DNA of 64,000 nt from Symploca sp. SIO3C6 (GTDB lineage Bacteria > Cyanobacteriota > Cyanobacteriia > Cyanobacteriales > Coleofasciculaceae): NCBI GenBank assembly GCA_010692425.1, contig JAAHHJ010000017.1, positions 1 through 64,000 on the forward strand, written 5' to 3'. Under the pieces are notes generated by a model. It was not told where the DNA came from and searched no databases. It saw nothing but the letters and a program-made list of their open reading frames with translations. Below are positions 37,842 through 46,496 of the stretch, one piece after another; within the stretch, counting starts at the first letter, position 1, and every line of letters begins with the position of its first letter. The translations under genes were made by a program, and so were the position numbers.

Positions 37842-37869
37842 ATTTTGCTTAGCGAATCCTTGCGGAGCC

Positions 37870-37915
37870 AGAAGCCCACACCGTAATCTATGATTCGGTG
37901 TGGGAGATGTCACTA
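37870..37915 (+). repeat. orphan IS200/IS605-type end hairpin (copy 3)
   Basis: AGAAGCCCACACCG-taatctatgatt-CGGTGTGGGAG followed by ATGTCAC, 28 bp after argJ. Same frame as 17871 and 42717, with stem bases covarying. Confidence 0.6.
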
Positions 37916-37931
37916 TCAATTCCTTTACCCG

Positions 37932-37984
37932 CCTGGGGTTCAAACCCCAGTCTAAGAGCTTAAGTCCTCTAAGAGAGGACTTAA
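37932..37984. terminator. two successive hairpins downstream of argJ
   Basis: CTGGGG/CCCCAG (37933-37950) is followed by a perfect 11-bp stem TTAAGTCCTCT-aag-AGAGGACTTAA (37960-37984). No T-run follows, so these may be processing or repeat structures rather than true terminators. With the IS-end hairpin they make three consecutive stem-loops. Confidence 0.45.
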
Positions 37985-38084
37985 TGCTGATCCTAGAAAG
38001 ATTTCAGTCCATGTGAAAATCATAATTGGAGGCGCGGCATTCCTCTCGTCGCACTCAAGCGAGAGTCTCCTGCCGCGAAGACAG

Positions 38085-38663
38085 ATGAATACCCTTCCCA
38101 TCAACATACCCCCAACCCTCAAAATCACCCAAGAACAATTTGAACTCCTCGCCTCTGCTAACCGAGATGTCCGCCTTGAACGCAACGCCACAGAAGAACT
38201 AATTATCATGCCACCCACTGAGGGAAATACAGGGAAACGAAACCTAGATATAGAAGGACAACTCTGGTTGTGGAACCGTCAAACCAAACTTGGTGTTGCC
38301 TTTAACTCCTCCACCGCCTTCCAACTTCCTAACGGTGCAGATCGTTCCCCCGATGCTGCCTGGGTGAGTCAAGATAGATGGGATGCACTTACCCCCTCTC
38401 AACAAGACACCTTTCCTCCTCTTTGTCCTGACTTTGCCATCGAACTACTCTCCAAGACTGACAACATGGAACCATTACGGAAAAAAATGCAGGAATACAT
38501 CTCAAATGGACTACGTCTAGGCTGGTTAATTGACCCCAAAAATAAAAAAGTGGAAATTTATCGACCAAACCAACCCGTAGAAGTGCGAGAAAATCCCACC
38601 ACTTTATCTGGAGAAAATCTCCTTCCTGGCTTTGTCTTAGATTTGCAATTAGTCTTCAGTTGA
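38085..38663 (+). CDS. Uma2 family (DUF820) putative PD-(D/E)xK endonuclease
   Basis: 192 residues from ATG 38085, preceded by GAAGACAG. Uma2 proteins are multicopy in cyanobacteria and have a restriction-endonuclease fold of unknown role. Visible family features: N-terminal LTQEQFELLASANRDVRLER-type block, PTEGNTGKRNLDIEGQLWLW, the putative catalytic SPDAAWVSQDRWDAL and CPDFAIELLSKTDN, and the late GLRLGWLIDPKNKKVEIYRP. The open frame extends 24 codons upstream without similarity. Confidence 0.85.
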   Translation: MNTLPINIPPTLKITQEQFELLASANRDVRLERNATEELIIMPPTEGNTGKRNLDIEGQLWLWNRQTKLGVAFNSSTAFQLPNGADRSPDAAWVSQDRWDALTPSQQDTFPPLCPDFAIELLSKTDNMEPLRKKMQEYISNGLRLGWLIDPKNKKVEIYRPNQPVEVRENPTTLSGENLLPGFVLDLQLVFS

Positions 38664-38754
38664 TAGTCAATCGATAGCAGCTTTATCAGGTCGGGGAGGC
38701 AGGGGAAGAAAATTTTTTTTTCCAGTAAATTGGATCCAAATTAACTGAGAATAC

Positions 38755-38769
38755 TATGATTCGATCATA
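38755..38769. promoter_or_regulatory. palindrome upstream of an HTH gene
   Basis: TATGAT-tcg-ATCATA lies 15 bp before the start of the HTH protein gene, a place where a repressor could block transcription. Autoregulation is inference. Confidence 0.35.
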
Positions 38770-38784
38770 ATAGTTTTTTAAAAC

Positions 38785-39207
38785 ATGTTTGTTGGCACAG
38801 CACAAGCAGCAGAACTCCTGGGCATATCCACAACACGAGTACGCCAGCTCCTTAAGCAAGGCAGAATTGAAGGAGCTTATAAAATTGGTAGAATCTGGGT
38901 TATTCCTTTATTTGATGGCATGCCAGTGATCACTAAAGGTACCCGAGGACCAAAAGCCCGATGGTGTAGGAGGCGTCCTGCTCTTACTTTTATCCACGTC
39001 AATCAGCATGCGATTCGACAAAATAAAAAGCAGGGGCATCATGCTCCTGTAATTAGTATCAAAAGAGGGAATAGCAATATCTATGGTCATGAAGTGAGAA
39101 TCAACGGGCCGTGTCGAGTCGTTTATCAGCCCAATTTCCCCAAACCTTGTGGTGCTAGAGTCTGGATTGAGACTCTCTCCAATGTTGAGGTAATCAATTG
39201 CAGCTGA
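38785..39207 (+). CDS. small protein with excisionase/MerR-type HTH
   Basis: 140 residues. Residues 1-45 (VGTAQAAELLGISTTRVRQLLKQGRIEGAYKIGRIWVIP) are a clear HTH_17/excisionase-like DNA-binding fold. The rest is basic, with RGPKARWCRRRPALTFIHVNQ and a beta-rich tail that I do not recognise. Similar proteins are scattered in cyanobacterial accessory regions. No integrase is nearby, so a role in excision is not supported. Confidence 0.7.
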   Translation: MFVGTAQAAELLGISTTRVRQLLKQGRIEGAYKIGRIWVIPLFDGMPVITKGTRGPKARWCRRRPALTFIHVNQHAIRQNKKQGHHAPVISIKRGNSNIYGHEVRINGPCRVVYQPNFPKPCGARVWIETLSNVEVINCS

Positions 39208-39343
39208 TTTGACCACTAAAACAGAATGAGAACTTTGAGCCAGAATTAGTTAGTGCGATGAGGTAGGACTGCTGTAAGCAGATCACTCCTCTTCTCGCGA
39301 CTGTCTTGATTGTCAAATGCGATTTCGCACTATATCCTGTAGG

Positions 39344-40014
39344 TTACAAGTCTCTACGCGAGAGAAGAATACAGGTAGGTGACAAAAAATCACCACTACA
39401 ATGAACAATGCGAAAAAAATATGCAGGTAAGTGACCAAGCGGTGCTGAGGGGTTATATCTCAAAGATTTATCGCTCAACCTTTTTCCTTTCAGACGCCAT
39501 CCCACACGATCACCTAGCTTTCTCTCTGTTTCTCTATTTATGCTACGACCGACTTCTTGCCAAATGCACTTTTGGACACTAAAACCAAAGTGCCCATTGC
39601 TATGTTTTATCCAGAGTTGGTCAATAGTGCGTAAATCGGCACAGGGAAATTTATCAATATTATCAATATCTAAGTATCCTTCCTGCTCTCTTTCAGCAGC
39701 CAATAGCATCACTTTAGCTGTTTCTTCATCAGCCTCTTTCCACTTCTTTGCTGCTATAGGTCACGTAGTCGAGTGTAATCTACTCCTTTTTCTGAGCGTA
39801 GTTCAACTTCCATTCGCTTAGGTGGGGAAGGTGCTGATGGTGAAGGAGGAGCTGATTTTGGTTGTGGTGCAATCTGCGCTTCTATAGCTGAAACATCCTC
39901 ATCCCTAAATCCCAAAGCCTCTTGAAAACGCCTGAGTTTGCGGCATTCTCTGTCGGATAGAGAATTTTGCTTTTGCCAAGCTTTTTTAAAAACCTCTTCA
40001 TAACGATAGTTACC
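39344..40014 (-). pseudogene. GUN4-domain protein, frameshifted
   Basis: The 5' part (from 40014) reads YRYEEVFKKAWQKQNSLSD, a helical segment, a Pro-rich linker and VDYTRLRDL, then TAG. Shifting frame at about 39756 continues at once with AAKKWKEADEETAKVMLLAA and the GUN4 signature DLRTIDQLWIKHSNGHFGFS, GDRVGW and APLGHLP. A single-base deletion in CTA(C)TAGCA explains the break. An in-frame TGA also sits before the first block. GUN4 domains bind porphyrins; here the gene is broken unless frameshifting is programmed. The authentic chlorophyll-pathway gun4 is presumably elsewhere. Confidence 0.8.
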
Positions 40015-40191
40015 TCAATAGAATTTTCTGACATAGTGGGCAAGTTCAAAATTCAGACGTAGAGGGAACAGAGAATCCCTACCTAGTTCGTCTATATACT
40101 TCATACTTCAACCAAGCTAGCATTGAGGTGAAGTAGTACTTAGTCCAAAGTCATGCTTGACTTTTCTTAAAGAGAAGTCGCTGTAAACCAT

Positions 40192-40260
40192 TTAGGGAAC
40201 TCCAAGAAATAAATTATCCAATTCACGAGAGAAACACAACATAAAAATTCTTCTCCCCAT
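40192..40260 (+). repeat. dispersed repeat B, copy 1
   Basis: About 69 bp that recur at 52557-52626 with about 85-90% identity (GGAACTCCAAGAAATAAATT start, CGAGAGAAACACAA middle). Both copies run directly into a C-rich CTCCCCAT-type simple repeat. The rest of 40015-40325 shows nothing assignable. Confidence 0.75.
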
Positions 40261-40325
40261 CCCCCAATCCCCCAATCCTTCCATCTCCCTCTGCTAGATG
40301 GGATATTTGTTTATTTGGAAGTCCC

Positions 40326-40949
40326 TTATTTTCTTGCCTGCAGCACTTGCAAACTACCACCAGCATACAAACTGTACTTACAAACCTCAAACCCTAATTC
40401 TTTAAGCAACCCCATCAAATCCGCTTCCAAAAACTGCCAAGCCGTCTCCGTTTCAAACAACCACATAAATACAGATAATCCTGGCCAAAAGAGAAAATTT
40501 GTTGGCTTGTGAAAATCCACCATCGCCAAAGTTCCTCCCGGCTTCAGTACCCGGTAAACTTCCTGGAGAATCTGCCGCAACACAGAGGGTGTCATTTCAT
40601 GCAGCGCCACACTAACATGTACCAGATCAAATTGCTGGTCTGGAAATGGCATCTGTTCCGCTAATCCTTCGACATACTTAGCTTGAGGGACATTTCGCTG
40701 CGCCCTCTGTATTGAAAGCGGCGATAAATCTAAACCAGTTACATCCTGGGACAATTTCACCAAAAATCCAGTAGCTTGACCACTACCGCAACATAAATCT
40801 AAAACCTTAGTTTCCGAAACAATTCTTAAACCCTGCCAAGCTAGCTGGCGGAATCTCCCCTCTCCGCCAACACTCATAGCTGATAATCGAGAAACCCCAT
40901 CATACAGCCATTGATATCGATAACTCCAAGTTCTTAATATTGTTGCCAC
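40326..40949 (-). CDS. class I SAM-dependent methyltransferase (UbiE-like)
   Basis: 207 residues. Motif I is VLDLCCGSGQATGFL (about 49-63), acidic motif GLDLSP, then YVEGLAEQMPFPDQQFDLVHVSVALHEM and VLKPGGTLAMVDFH. The size and motifs resemble the UbiE/MenG and tocopherol methyltransferase group; the substrate cannot be read from sequence. Divergent from hemH with about 110 bp between them. Confidence 0.82.
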   Translation of the reverse strand: MATILRTWSYRYQWLYDGVSRLSAMSVGGEGRFRQLAWQGLRIVSETKVLDLCCGSGQATGFLVKLSQDVTGLDLSPLSIQRAQRNVPQAKYVEGLAEQMPFPDQQFDLVHVSVALHEMTPSVLRQILQEVYRVLKPGGTLAMVDFHKPTNFLFWPGLSVFMWLFETETAWQFLEADLMGLLKELGFEVCKYSLYAGGSLQVLQARK

Positions 40950-41060
40950 TGCTCACTTCTTAGTAAAGATCTGTATTTCCTACTGCGACGACAAACCATC
41001 CCAAGTATATATTGTTAAAATCAGTAACAAATATGAAACTACTGGGAAAATATTATCGCT

Positions 41061-42224
41061 ATGGGTCGTGTTGGGGTATTATTGCTAAATTTGGGTGGGC
41101 CAGATGGGTTAGAGGATGTACGCCCTTTTCTATACAACTTATTTTCTGATCCCGAAATTATTCGCCTGCCCTTTTCCTGGCTACAAAGCCCACTTGCCTG
41201 GTTTATTTCGACGCGACGCGCTAAAACTTCGCAAGAAAACTACCGACAGATTGGGGGTGGCTCACCACTGCGCCAAATTACTGAAGCACAGGCAGATGCT
41301 CTGCGGGAGCAATTGCAGCAACAAGGGCAAGAGGTTAGCGTATATATCGGAATGCGCTATTGGCACCCTTTTACAGAAGAAGCGATCGCCCAGATTAAGC
41401 GTGATCAGATTGAGCGTTTGGTAATATTCCCGCTTTATCCCCAATTCTCCATTAGCACCAGTGGTTCTAGTTTCCGCCTTCTAGAAAAACTATGGGAAGA
41501 AGACCCAAGCCTGAGTCGAATTGAACATACTGTAATTCCTTGTTGGTATCAGCAACCGGGCTACCTGCAAGCTATGGCGCATTTAATTGCCCAAGAGCTT
41601 AACGAATTTCCTAATCCTGAGCAAGTTCACCTCTTCTTCAGCGCCCATGGGGTTCCTCTAAGCTACGTCACCGAAGCTGGTGATCCTTACCAGGAAGAAA
41701 TCGAGGATTGTACAACCCTGATTATGCAAACCCTCAACCAACCCAATGCTCATACCCTAGCTTATCAAAGTCGAGTTGGTCCGGTAGAGTGGCTTAAACC
41801 TTACACAGAAGACGCTATTGTTGAACTAGCTCAGCAGGGAACTAAGGATTTACTGGTGGTACCCATTAGCTTTGTCTCTGAACATATCGAAACTCTGCAA
41901 GAAATTGACATTGAGTATCGAGAAATTGCCGAAGAATCGGGCATTGAAAACTTTCGACGGGTACCAGCACTCAATACCCATCCTGTGTTTATAGAGGCTC
42001 TAGCAACTTTAGTGGTTGAAGCTTTAAATGCACCAAGCCGTAAGCTTTCAGAAGTCAGGCGTTTACAGAAAGTGGTTAGAATGTACCCCCAAGAGCGTTG
42101 GGAGTGGGGTATGACTACAACTGCAGAAGTTTGGAATGGTAGGGTAGCAATGGTTGGTCTTGTCGCCTTATTGTTGGAATTAATTACTGGTCATGGTCCA
42201 TTGCACTTTGTCGGGATTTTATGA
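41061..42224 (+). CDS. hemH: ferrochelatase with C-terminal light-harvesting-like helix
   Basis: Inserts Fe2+ into protoporphyrin IX to make heme. 387 residues. Family motifs: [17 protein letters not shown], catalytic His196 in [12 protein letters not shown], and [19 protein letters not shown] with the conserved Glu. The last 40 residues form a CAB/HLIP-type membrane helix ([23 protein letters not shown]), typical of cyanobacterial and plastid type II enzymes. The helix tethers the enzyme to thylakoids and may bind pigment. Confidence 0.96.
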   Translation: MGRVGVLLLNLGGPDGLEDVRPFLYNLFSDPEIIRLPFSWLQSPLAWFISTRRAKTSQENYRQIGGGSPLRQITEAQADALREQLQQQGQEVSVYIGMRYWHPFTEEAIAQIKRDQIERLVIFPLYPQFSISTSGSSFRLLEKLWEEDPSLSRIEHTVIPCWYQQPGYLQAMAHLIAQELNEFPNPEQVHLFFSAHGVPLSYVTEAGDPYQEEIEDCTTLIMQTLNQPNAHTLAYQSRVGPVEWLKPYTEDAIVELAQQGTKDLLVVPISFVSEHIETLQEIDIEYREIAEESGIENFRRVPALNTHPVFIEALATLVVEALNAPSRKLSEVRRLQKVVRMYPQERWEWGMTTTAEVWNGRVAMVGLVALLLELITGHGPLHFVGIL

Positions 42225-42255
42225 ACAAAAAAATCCCCGGAATTATATTCCGGGG
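42225..42255 (-). terminator. intrinsic terminator of rpsU
   Basis: On the minus strand CCCCGGAA-tataa-TTCCGGGG is followed by ATTTTTTT. It starts 53 bp after the rpsU stop. It sits 1 bp beyond the converging hemH stop, so it may serve both directions. Confidence 0.8.
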
Positions 42256-42307
42256 AGAAATCAAACCAACTGACAAGAAATTTAGCTTTTGCAAATTATG
42301 CTTGAAG

Positions 42308-42487
42308 TTAGCGGTACCTCCGCTTGCGTCTTCTGGCAACAGCTTTACGCTTTTTCTTCTCAATCGGGGTTTCAAAGTGACGCAGGCGCTTCATGTCTGC
42401 AAAAATTCCTGCCTTTGAAACTTGACGTTTGAATCGGCGCAATGCTGATTCGATTCCTTCATTTTCTCCTACAACCACTTGGGTCAT
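42308..42487 (-). CDS. rpsU: 30S ribosomal protein bS21
   Basis: 59 residues beginning [20 protein letters not shown] and ending in the basic tail ARRRKRRYR, the full normal length of cyanobacterial bS21. AGGAAGAG lies 8 bp before the ATG. Part of the small subunit platform near the anti-Shine-Dalgarno. Monocistronic with its own terminator. Confidence 0.95.
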   Translation of the reverse strand: MTQVVVGENEGIESALRRFKRQVSKAGIFADMKRLRHFETPIEKKKRKAVARRRKRRYR

Positions 42488-42716
42488 GTTATCTCTTCCT
42501 GTTCATCAACCAACAAACTATAACAATCTAGATAGTCTAGACCGCGAAGCTAGAAATTTATAGCCAAATTTAGCGATCATTGCCAACTAGGAGCATCCTT
42601 GACTCAGTGGCGTGGTCTCCTCCCGACGCTGATTCTTAGAATACCCCTGAATAACATTTTACTTATTTTGATTATTTTGACTAAAGTTGATGCTTGGGTC
42701 TTGGATTAACTCAGGA

Positions 42717-42762
42717 GAAGTCTACACCGTAATCTTTGATTCGGTGTAGGAGTACCTCACAT
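42717..42762 (+). repeat. orphan IS200/IS605-type end hairpin (copy 4)
   Basis: AGAAGTCTACACCG-taatctttgatt-CGGTGTAGGAG then TACCTCAC, just downstream of the dus stop. Versus 37870 the stem pair C-G changed to T-A on both sides (CCCACACC/GGTGTGGG to TCTACACC/GGTGTAGG). Confidence 0.6.
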
Positions 42763-42763
42763 A

Positions 42764-43774
42764 CTATAATTGCTGCCGAGCGATCGCCGCGTCAATTAAC
42801 TCCAAACCCTGACTCAGTGTCTCAATTCGATTGAGTTGACCTCGCAATTGTCCAGCACCGACGAAACCCTTACAATACCAAGCCATGTGCTTTCTGGCTT
42901 GATAAATGCCGCGTTCACCCTTATACTCCCATAGAGCTTGCAGATGTTCCTTAGCGCATTCGAGTCTTTCTACAGGCGTTGGCGGCGTTAGTTGTTGTCC
43001 TGTTTTCAGGAAATAGTCAATTTCTCCCACCAAAAAAGGATAGCCTAAGGTTCCTCGCGAACACATTACCCCGTCAGCACCAGTCATTTCCAAGCATTTG
43101 ACAGCTGCCTCAATAGAAAAGATATCCCCATTAGCAATTACTGGAATTGACAGCATCTGTTTAACTCGCCCAATCCATTCCCACCTAGCAGAGCCATTAT
43201 AGCCTTGAGCGCGGGTACGACCATGAAGCGTCAGCATCTGCGCTCCTGCCTCTTCCATGCGCTTGGCAAATTCCAGGATATTGATTTCCCCATCGCTCCA
43301 GCCTAGTCTGGTTTTCACCGTCACTGGCACGGCTACCGCCTCGGCAACTGTCTGCACAATCACCTCAGCAGTTTTTGGTTCCCGCAACAAGGAAGAACCA
43401 CCACCGTTTTTAGTAATTTTATTAACTGGGCAACCCATGTTGATATCAATCGCATCTGCCCCTTCCTCCACTGCCATCTGTGCGGCTTGGGCTAGAAAAT
43501 CAGGGCGGCAGTCAAATAACTGGATACTGATGGGTTTTTCATTAGGATCAATCTCCATAATCTTGGAGAGCTTCCTAAGGTAATGTATCCCTTTAGCATT
43601 GACCATTTCGGTGTACATCATCGACTCGGGGGCATAACGGCGCACCAAGCGACGGAATACCAAATCTGTGACGCCAGAAAGTGGCGATTGTAAGACTCGG
43701 CTGTTAACTTCAACTGAGCCAATTTTCAGGGGAGTAGATAACCTTTGTTTTAATTCTGGAGGGAGAAGGGGCAT
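42764..43774 (-). CDS. dusB: tRNA-dihydrouridine synthase (DusB-type)
   Basis: FMN enzyme that reduces uridines in tRNA. 336 residues: TIM barrel with LQSPLSGVTDLVFRRLVRR, catalytic Cys115 in DINMGCPVNKI, VTVKTRLGWSD, LTLHGRTRAQGY, IPVIANGDI and GVMCSRGTLGYPFL, then the C-terminal helical domain. The DusB subfamily is favoured by length and the RGTLGYP motif. Confidence 0.93.
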   Translation of the reverse strand: MPLLPPELKQRLSTPLKIGSVEVNSRVLQSPLSGVTDLVFRRLVRRYAPESMMYTEMVNAKGIHYLRKLSKIMEIDPNEKPISIQLFDCRPDFLAQAAQMAVEEGADAIDINMGCPVNKITKNGGGSSLLREPKTAEVIVQTVAEAVAVPVTVKTRLGWSDGEINILEFAKRMEEAGAQMLTLHGRTRAQGYNGSARWEWIGRVKQMLSIPVIANGDIFSIEAAVKCLEMTGADGVMCSRGTLGYPFLVGEIDYFLKTGQQLTPPTPVERLECAKEHLQALWEYKGERGIYQARKHMAWYCKGFVGAGQLRGQLNRIETLSQGLELIDAAIARQQL

Positions 43775-43792
43775 TCTAATTAGTAAGTTCGT

Positions 43793-43875
43793 GGTTCATG
43801 GTTCATGGCTCATTGGGGAAAGTATAAGGGCAGTTGTGGTATACATTCCCAATGAACAATCAACTATGAACTATG
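43793..43875. repeat. GTTCATG-type imperfect inverted repeat
   Basis: GGTTCATGGTTCATGGCTCATTGGGG at one side (described by its GTTCATG units) and CCCAATGAAC...CTATGAACTATGAAC on the other form a long imperfect stem. It belongs to the same heptamer family as 25011, and lies between dus and the next gene. Confidence 0.55.
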
Positions 43876-43885
43876 AACATTTACC

Positions 43886-44233
43886 CTAAGCCTCTTCCCC
43901 AATGAAGGTTCCGAGGATGCCAGAAACCACAGACAGAATGATGGCACCGAAAAAGGCAGGCCAAAAACCGCTAACAGTAAAACCAGGAGTGAGGTATCCT
44001 GCCAGCGAAAGGGCAATAGCATTGATGACCAATAAAAATAGACCAAGAGACAGGATTGTTATCGGCAAGGTCAAAATCGTCAGAATGGGTTTGACCACTG
44101 CATTGACTAAACCCAGAATAACTGCTCCAACAAGGGCAACAGACCAACTAGCAATAGCCAAACCTGGTACAATCTTAGCTGTGATTGCCAATGAGACAGC
44201 AGCAACTAGCCAAGTCAAGAAGAAAGTTAGCAT
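43886..44233 (-). CDS. small four-helix membrane protein (phage holin family 4 / PF04020-like)
   Basis: 115 residues, almost entirely hydrophobic: helices at about 2-22, 30-50, 55-75 and 88-110, with GAVILGLVNAVVKPILTILTLP between the second and third. This is the pattern of the widespread 'mycobacterial 4 TMS phage holin' family, which is chromosomal in cyanobacteria and of unknown function. No phage genes are nearby, so lysis is not implied. Confidence 0.85.
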   Translation of the reverse strand: MLTFFLTWLVAAVSLAITAKIVPGLAIASWSVALVGAVILGLVNAVVKPILTILTLPITILSLGLFLLVINAIALSLAGYLTPGFTVSGFWPAFFGAIILSVVSGILGTFIGEEA

Positions 44234-44453
44234 TAGTCCCTTTATAAAGATTATCTATAACTTAAATTTTAGCTATCCTCGTAATCTAATCGAGTGTCAA
44301 CAACTCACTGCTAAGCCTCCAGGTATAAGTAGAAGTCCACTCACTCGATAGGATGGAATCACACCTTGAAAAAGTAATTGGAGCTTAGGTATTTGTCCCA
44401 GCACTGCTCAAGATGGCAAAATTACCCAAGTAAGGTAAATGATTTAATCGTGT

Positions 44454-44930
44454 ATGTTATTCTGGCGCTTCTGTAGCTTACTGTTAGCACTAATGCTGTG
44501 TGTTCCTCTCCCTGCACAAGCTGGTTCTGTAGACTACAAATATTTAGACCTCTCAGGTAAAGACTTTTCTAGTCAAAGCTTGATTGAGGCTGAATTTTCC
44601 CATTGTACTTTAGACCAGACAGACTTCAGTCATTCTGACTTACGAGGAGCCGTTTTTAGTCAATCCACTATGATTGAGGCAGATCTCCGTGATGTAGATT
44701 TTACCTATGGTATAGCCTATCTAGTAAAGTTCACTGATGCCGATTTGAGAGATGCTCTGTTTGTCGAAACAGATCTACTTCGCTCTAGCTTTGACAATGC
44801 CGATATTACTGGTGCTGACTTTAGTTACGCCATCCTAGAGCGTAGCGAAGTAAAAAAACTATGTTCGAGAGCTACAGGTGTCAACTCCAAAACTGGTGTC
44901 TCGACTCGCGATTCCTTAGAGTGTAGCTAA
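44454..44930 (+). CDS. exported pentapeptide-repeat protein
   Basis: 158 residues. A Sec signal peptide (1-23, cleavage after AQA) is followed by tandem A(D/N)Lxx-type pentapeptides (about 30-135) such as [32 protein letters not shown] and ADITGADFS, which form a right-handed quadrilateral helix. Two Cys near the C-terminus and one in the repeat may form a disulfide. Location is periplasm or thylakoid lumen. Its TAA is followed immediately by the GTG of purK, so the two are co-transcribed. Confidence 0.88.
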   Translation: MLFWRFCSLLLALMLCVPLPAQAGSVDYKYLDLSGKDFSSQSLIEAEFSHCTLDQTDFSHSDLRGAVFSQSTMIEADLRDVDFTYGIAYLVKFTDADLRDALFVETDLLRSSFDNADITGADFSYAILERSEVKKLCSRATGVNSKTGVSTRDSLECS

Positions 44931-46109
44931 GTGGAAATTCAAACCCTCAAAAACAAGCGAATTGGTATTATTGGTGGGGGGCAGTTGGCTTGGATGATGG
45001 CAGGTGCTGCCCAATCTTTAGGGATTGAATTAGTCATTCAAACTCCCCATCCTACTGATCCTGCTGTGGCAATCGCCTCTAAAACCATCTTGGCTGCCAT
45101 TAATGATGCCTTGGCTACAGCTAAACTGGCAAACTGCTGTGATGTGATCACTTTTGAAAATGAATTCATCGACTTGAAGGCTTTAATGTCAATAGCAAAG
45201 CAGGGAGTCTGCTTTCGTCCTCGCTTAGAAGCATTAGCACCTCTACTGGATAAGTATGAACAGCGCTGTTATTTGCATGCAATTGACTTGCCTCAGCCAG
45301 AGTTTACAACCCTTGAGGGAGAAGCTGATCACGAGACTTTAGTTAATCTGAGGACACAAGCCAATTCCCCCTTCTCTAAATTTCCCCTTGTTTTGAAAGT
45401 GCGGCGCCATGGCTATGATGGTCAGGGTACTTTTATCATTAAAAACAACATTAGCTTAAAGAAAACTCGCCAACAGTTGGGAAGTACACCTGTAATTCTT
45501 GAAGAATTTGTTCCTTTTGAGCGAGAGTTGGCAGTAATTGCTGCTCGTTCCATAACTGGAGAGGTAGCGGTTTACCCAGTGGTAGAAACTCAGCAGGAAG
45601 AACAGGTTTGCCGCCGAGTGTTAGTACCAGCTGAGATTAGTCCGGAAATTGTTGCAGAGGTTGAGGCGATCGCATGCACCCTCCTTAATAGTCTACAAGT
45701 AGTTGGTGTCTTTGGGATTGAATTATTTCTGACCAAAAGTGGCAAGGTGCTAGTCAATGAAGTTTCGCCGCGTACCCACAATTCTGGGCATTATAGCCTC
45801 GATGCCTGCGAAACTTCTCAGTTTGAAATGCAGTTGCGGTCTGTTGCCGGTTTGCCCTTAGGAAATCCAGCACTCAATTGTAGCGGTGCTGTGATGGTTA
45901 ACCTCTTGGGTTACGAATATTCTCAGCACGACTACCACCAAAAGCGACAAAAGTTATCTTCTCTACCTGGAGCTTTCGTTCATTGGTATGGTAAAGTCCA
46001 ATCTCGCCCTGGACGTAAGTTAGGTCACATTACTGTTTTATTGGAATCTCAACAAATAAATCAGGCACAGGTCATAGCAAAGGAAATCGAATCTATTTGG
46101 TATGAATAA
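44931..46109 (+). CDS. purK: N5-carboxyaminoimidazole ribonucleotide synthase
   Basis: ATP- and bicarbonate-dependent carboxylation of AIR in purine synthesis. 392 residues, ATP-grasp fold: IGIIGGGQLAWMMAGAA, TFENEFI, LDKYEQRCYL, FPLVLKVRRHGYDGQGT, ILEEFVPFERELAV, LVNEVSPRTHNSGHYSLDAC and the C-terminal GKVQSRPGRKLGHITV. GTG start abutting the previous stop. The 6S RNA gene follows, as is usual for cyanobacteria. Confidence 0.95.
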   Translation: MEIQTLKNKRIGIIGGGQLAWMMAGAAQSLGIELVIQTPHPTDPAVAIASKTILAAINDALATAKLANCCDVITFENEFIDLKALMSIAKQGVCFRPRLEALAPLLDKYEQRCYLHAIDLPQPEFTTLEGEADHETLVNLRTQANSPFSKFPLVLKVRRHGYDGQGTFIIKNNISLKKTRQQLGSTPVILEEFVPFERELAVIAARSITGEVAVYPVVETQQEEQVCRRVLVPAEISPEIVAEVEAIACTLLNSLQVVGVFGIELFLTKSGKVLVNEVSPRTHNSGHYSLDACETSQFEMQLRSVAGLPLGNPALNCSGAVMVNLLGYEYSQHDYHQKRQKLSSLPGAFVHWYGKVQSRPGRKLGHITVLLESQQINQAQVIAKEIESIWYE

Positions 46110-46236
46110 TATCCTAATATCCTCTCGTCTTAAACTTATTACTTATTACTCCCTGCCCATAGCAGTGCATACAATCAACAGCCGCATTTTGTCAAGTCTG
46201 GTCATTTTTGAATAAATTACTACAATAGAGTCACAG

Positions 46237-46440
46237 GTTCTTCTGAGACGTTGGTGACTCACTGACCATAATATCAGTGAATACCAATAGCGTTTTTTGA
46301 TCTATGTCCGTTCTAAAAAGGGAATTAAGTGTTCTTGTGGCAGTAAACCGGGAGTTTACCCGGAAACTTTAAACCAGAACCAACAGTTCCCACCTGGTTT
46401 TCCAGGTCATAAACTGAGGTAAGACGGCGTTTCGGGGAAC
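46237..46440 (+). ncRNA. ssaA: 6S RNA
   Basis: Binds RNA polymerase holoenzyme by mimicking an open promoter. The ends GUUCUUCUGAGACG and ACGGCGUUUCGGGGAAC pair into the terminal stem. TTGGTGACTCACTGACC and TTCTTGTGGCAGTAAACCGG are blocks I recognise from cyanobacterial 6Sa RNA. The location behind purK is the conserved one. A -10 TACAAT at 46221-46226 suits a start near 46233. Ends are approximate. Short terminator-like dyads with a T-run follow at 46455-46485. Confidence 0.85.
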
Positions 46441-46496
46441 CTGCAATTTTTATCCTCTAGTCTATTAGAGATTGGAGGTTTTTCCCATAACAGCTA

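Noticed and set aside
37930-37950. tRNA T-arm (GGGGTTCAAACCCC)
   Set aside because: No acceptor, D or anticodon arms at the right distance upstream.
38785-39207. Excisionase marking an integrated element
   Set aside because: No integrase, no attachment repeats; only the HTH fold is similar.
43886-44233. Phage holin as evidence for a prophage
   Set aside because: The family is chromosomal in many bacteria, and no phage structural or integrase genes are nearby.
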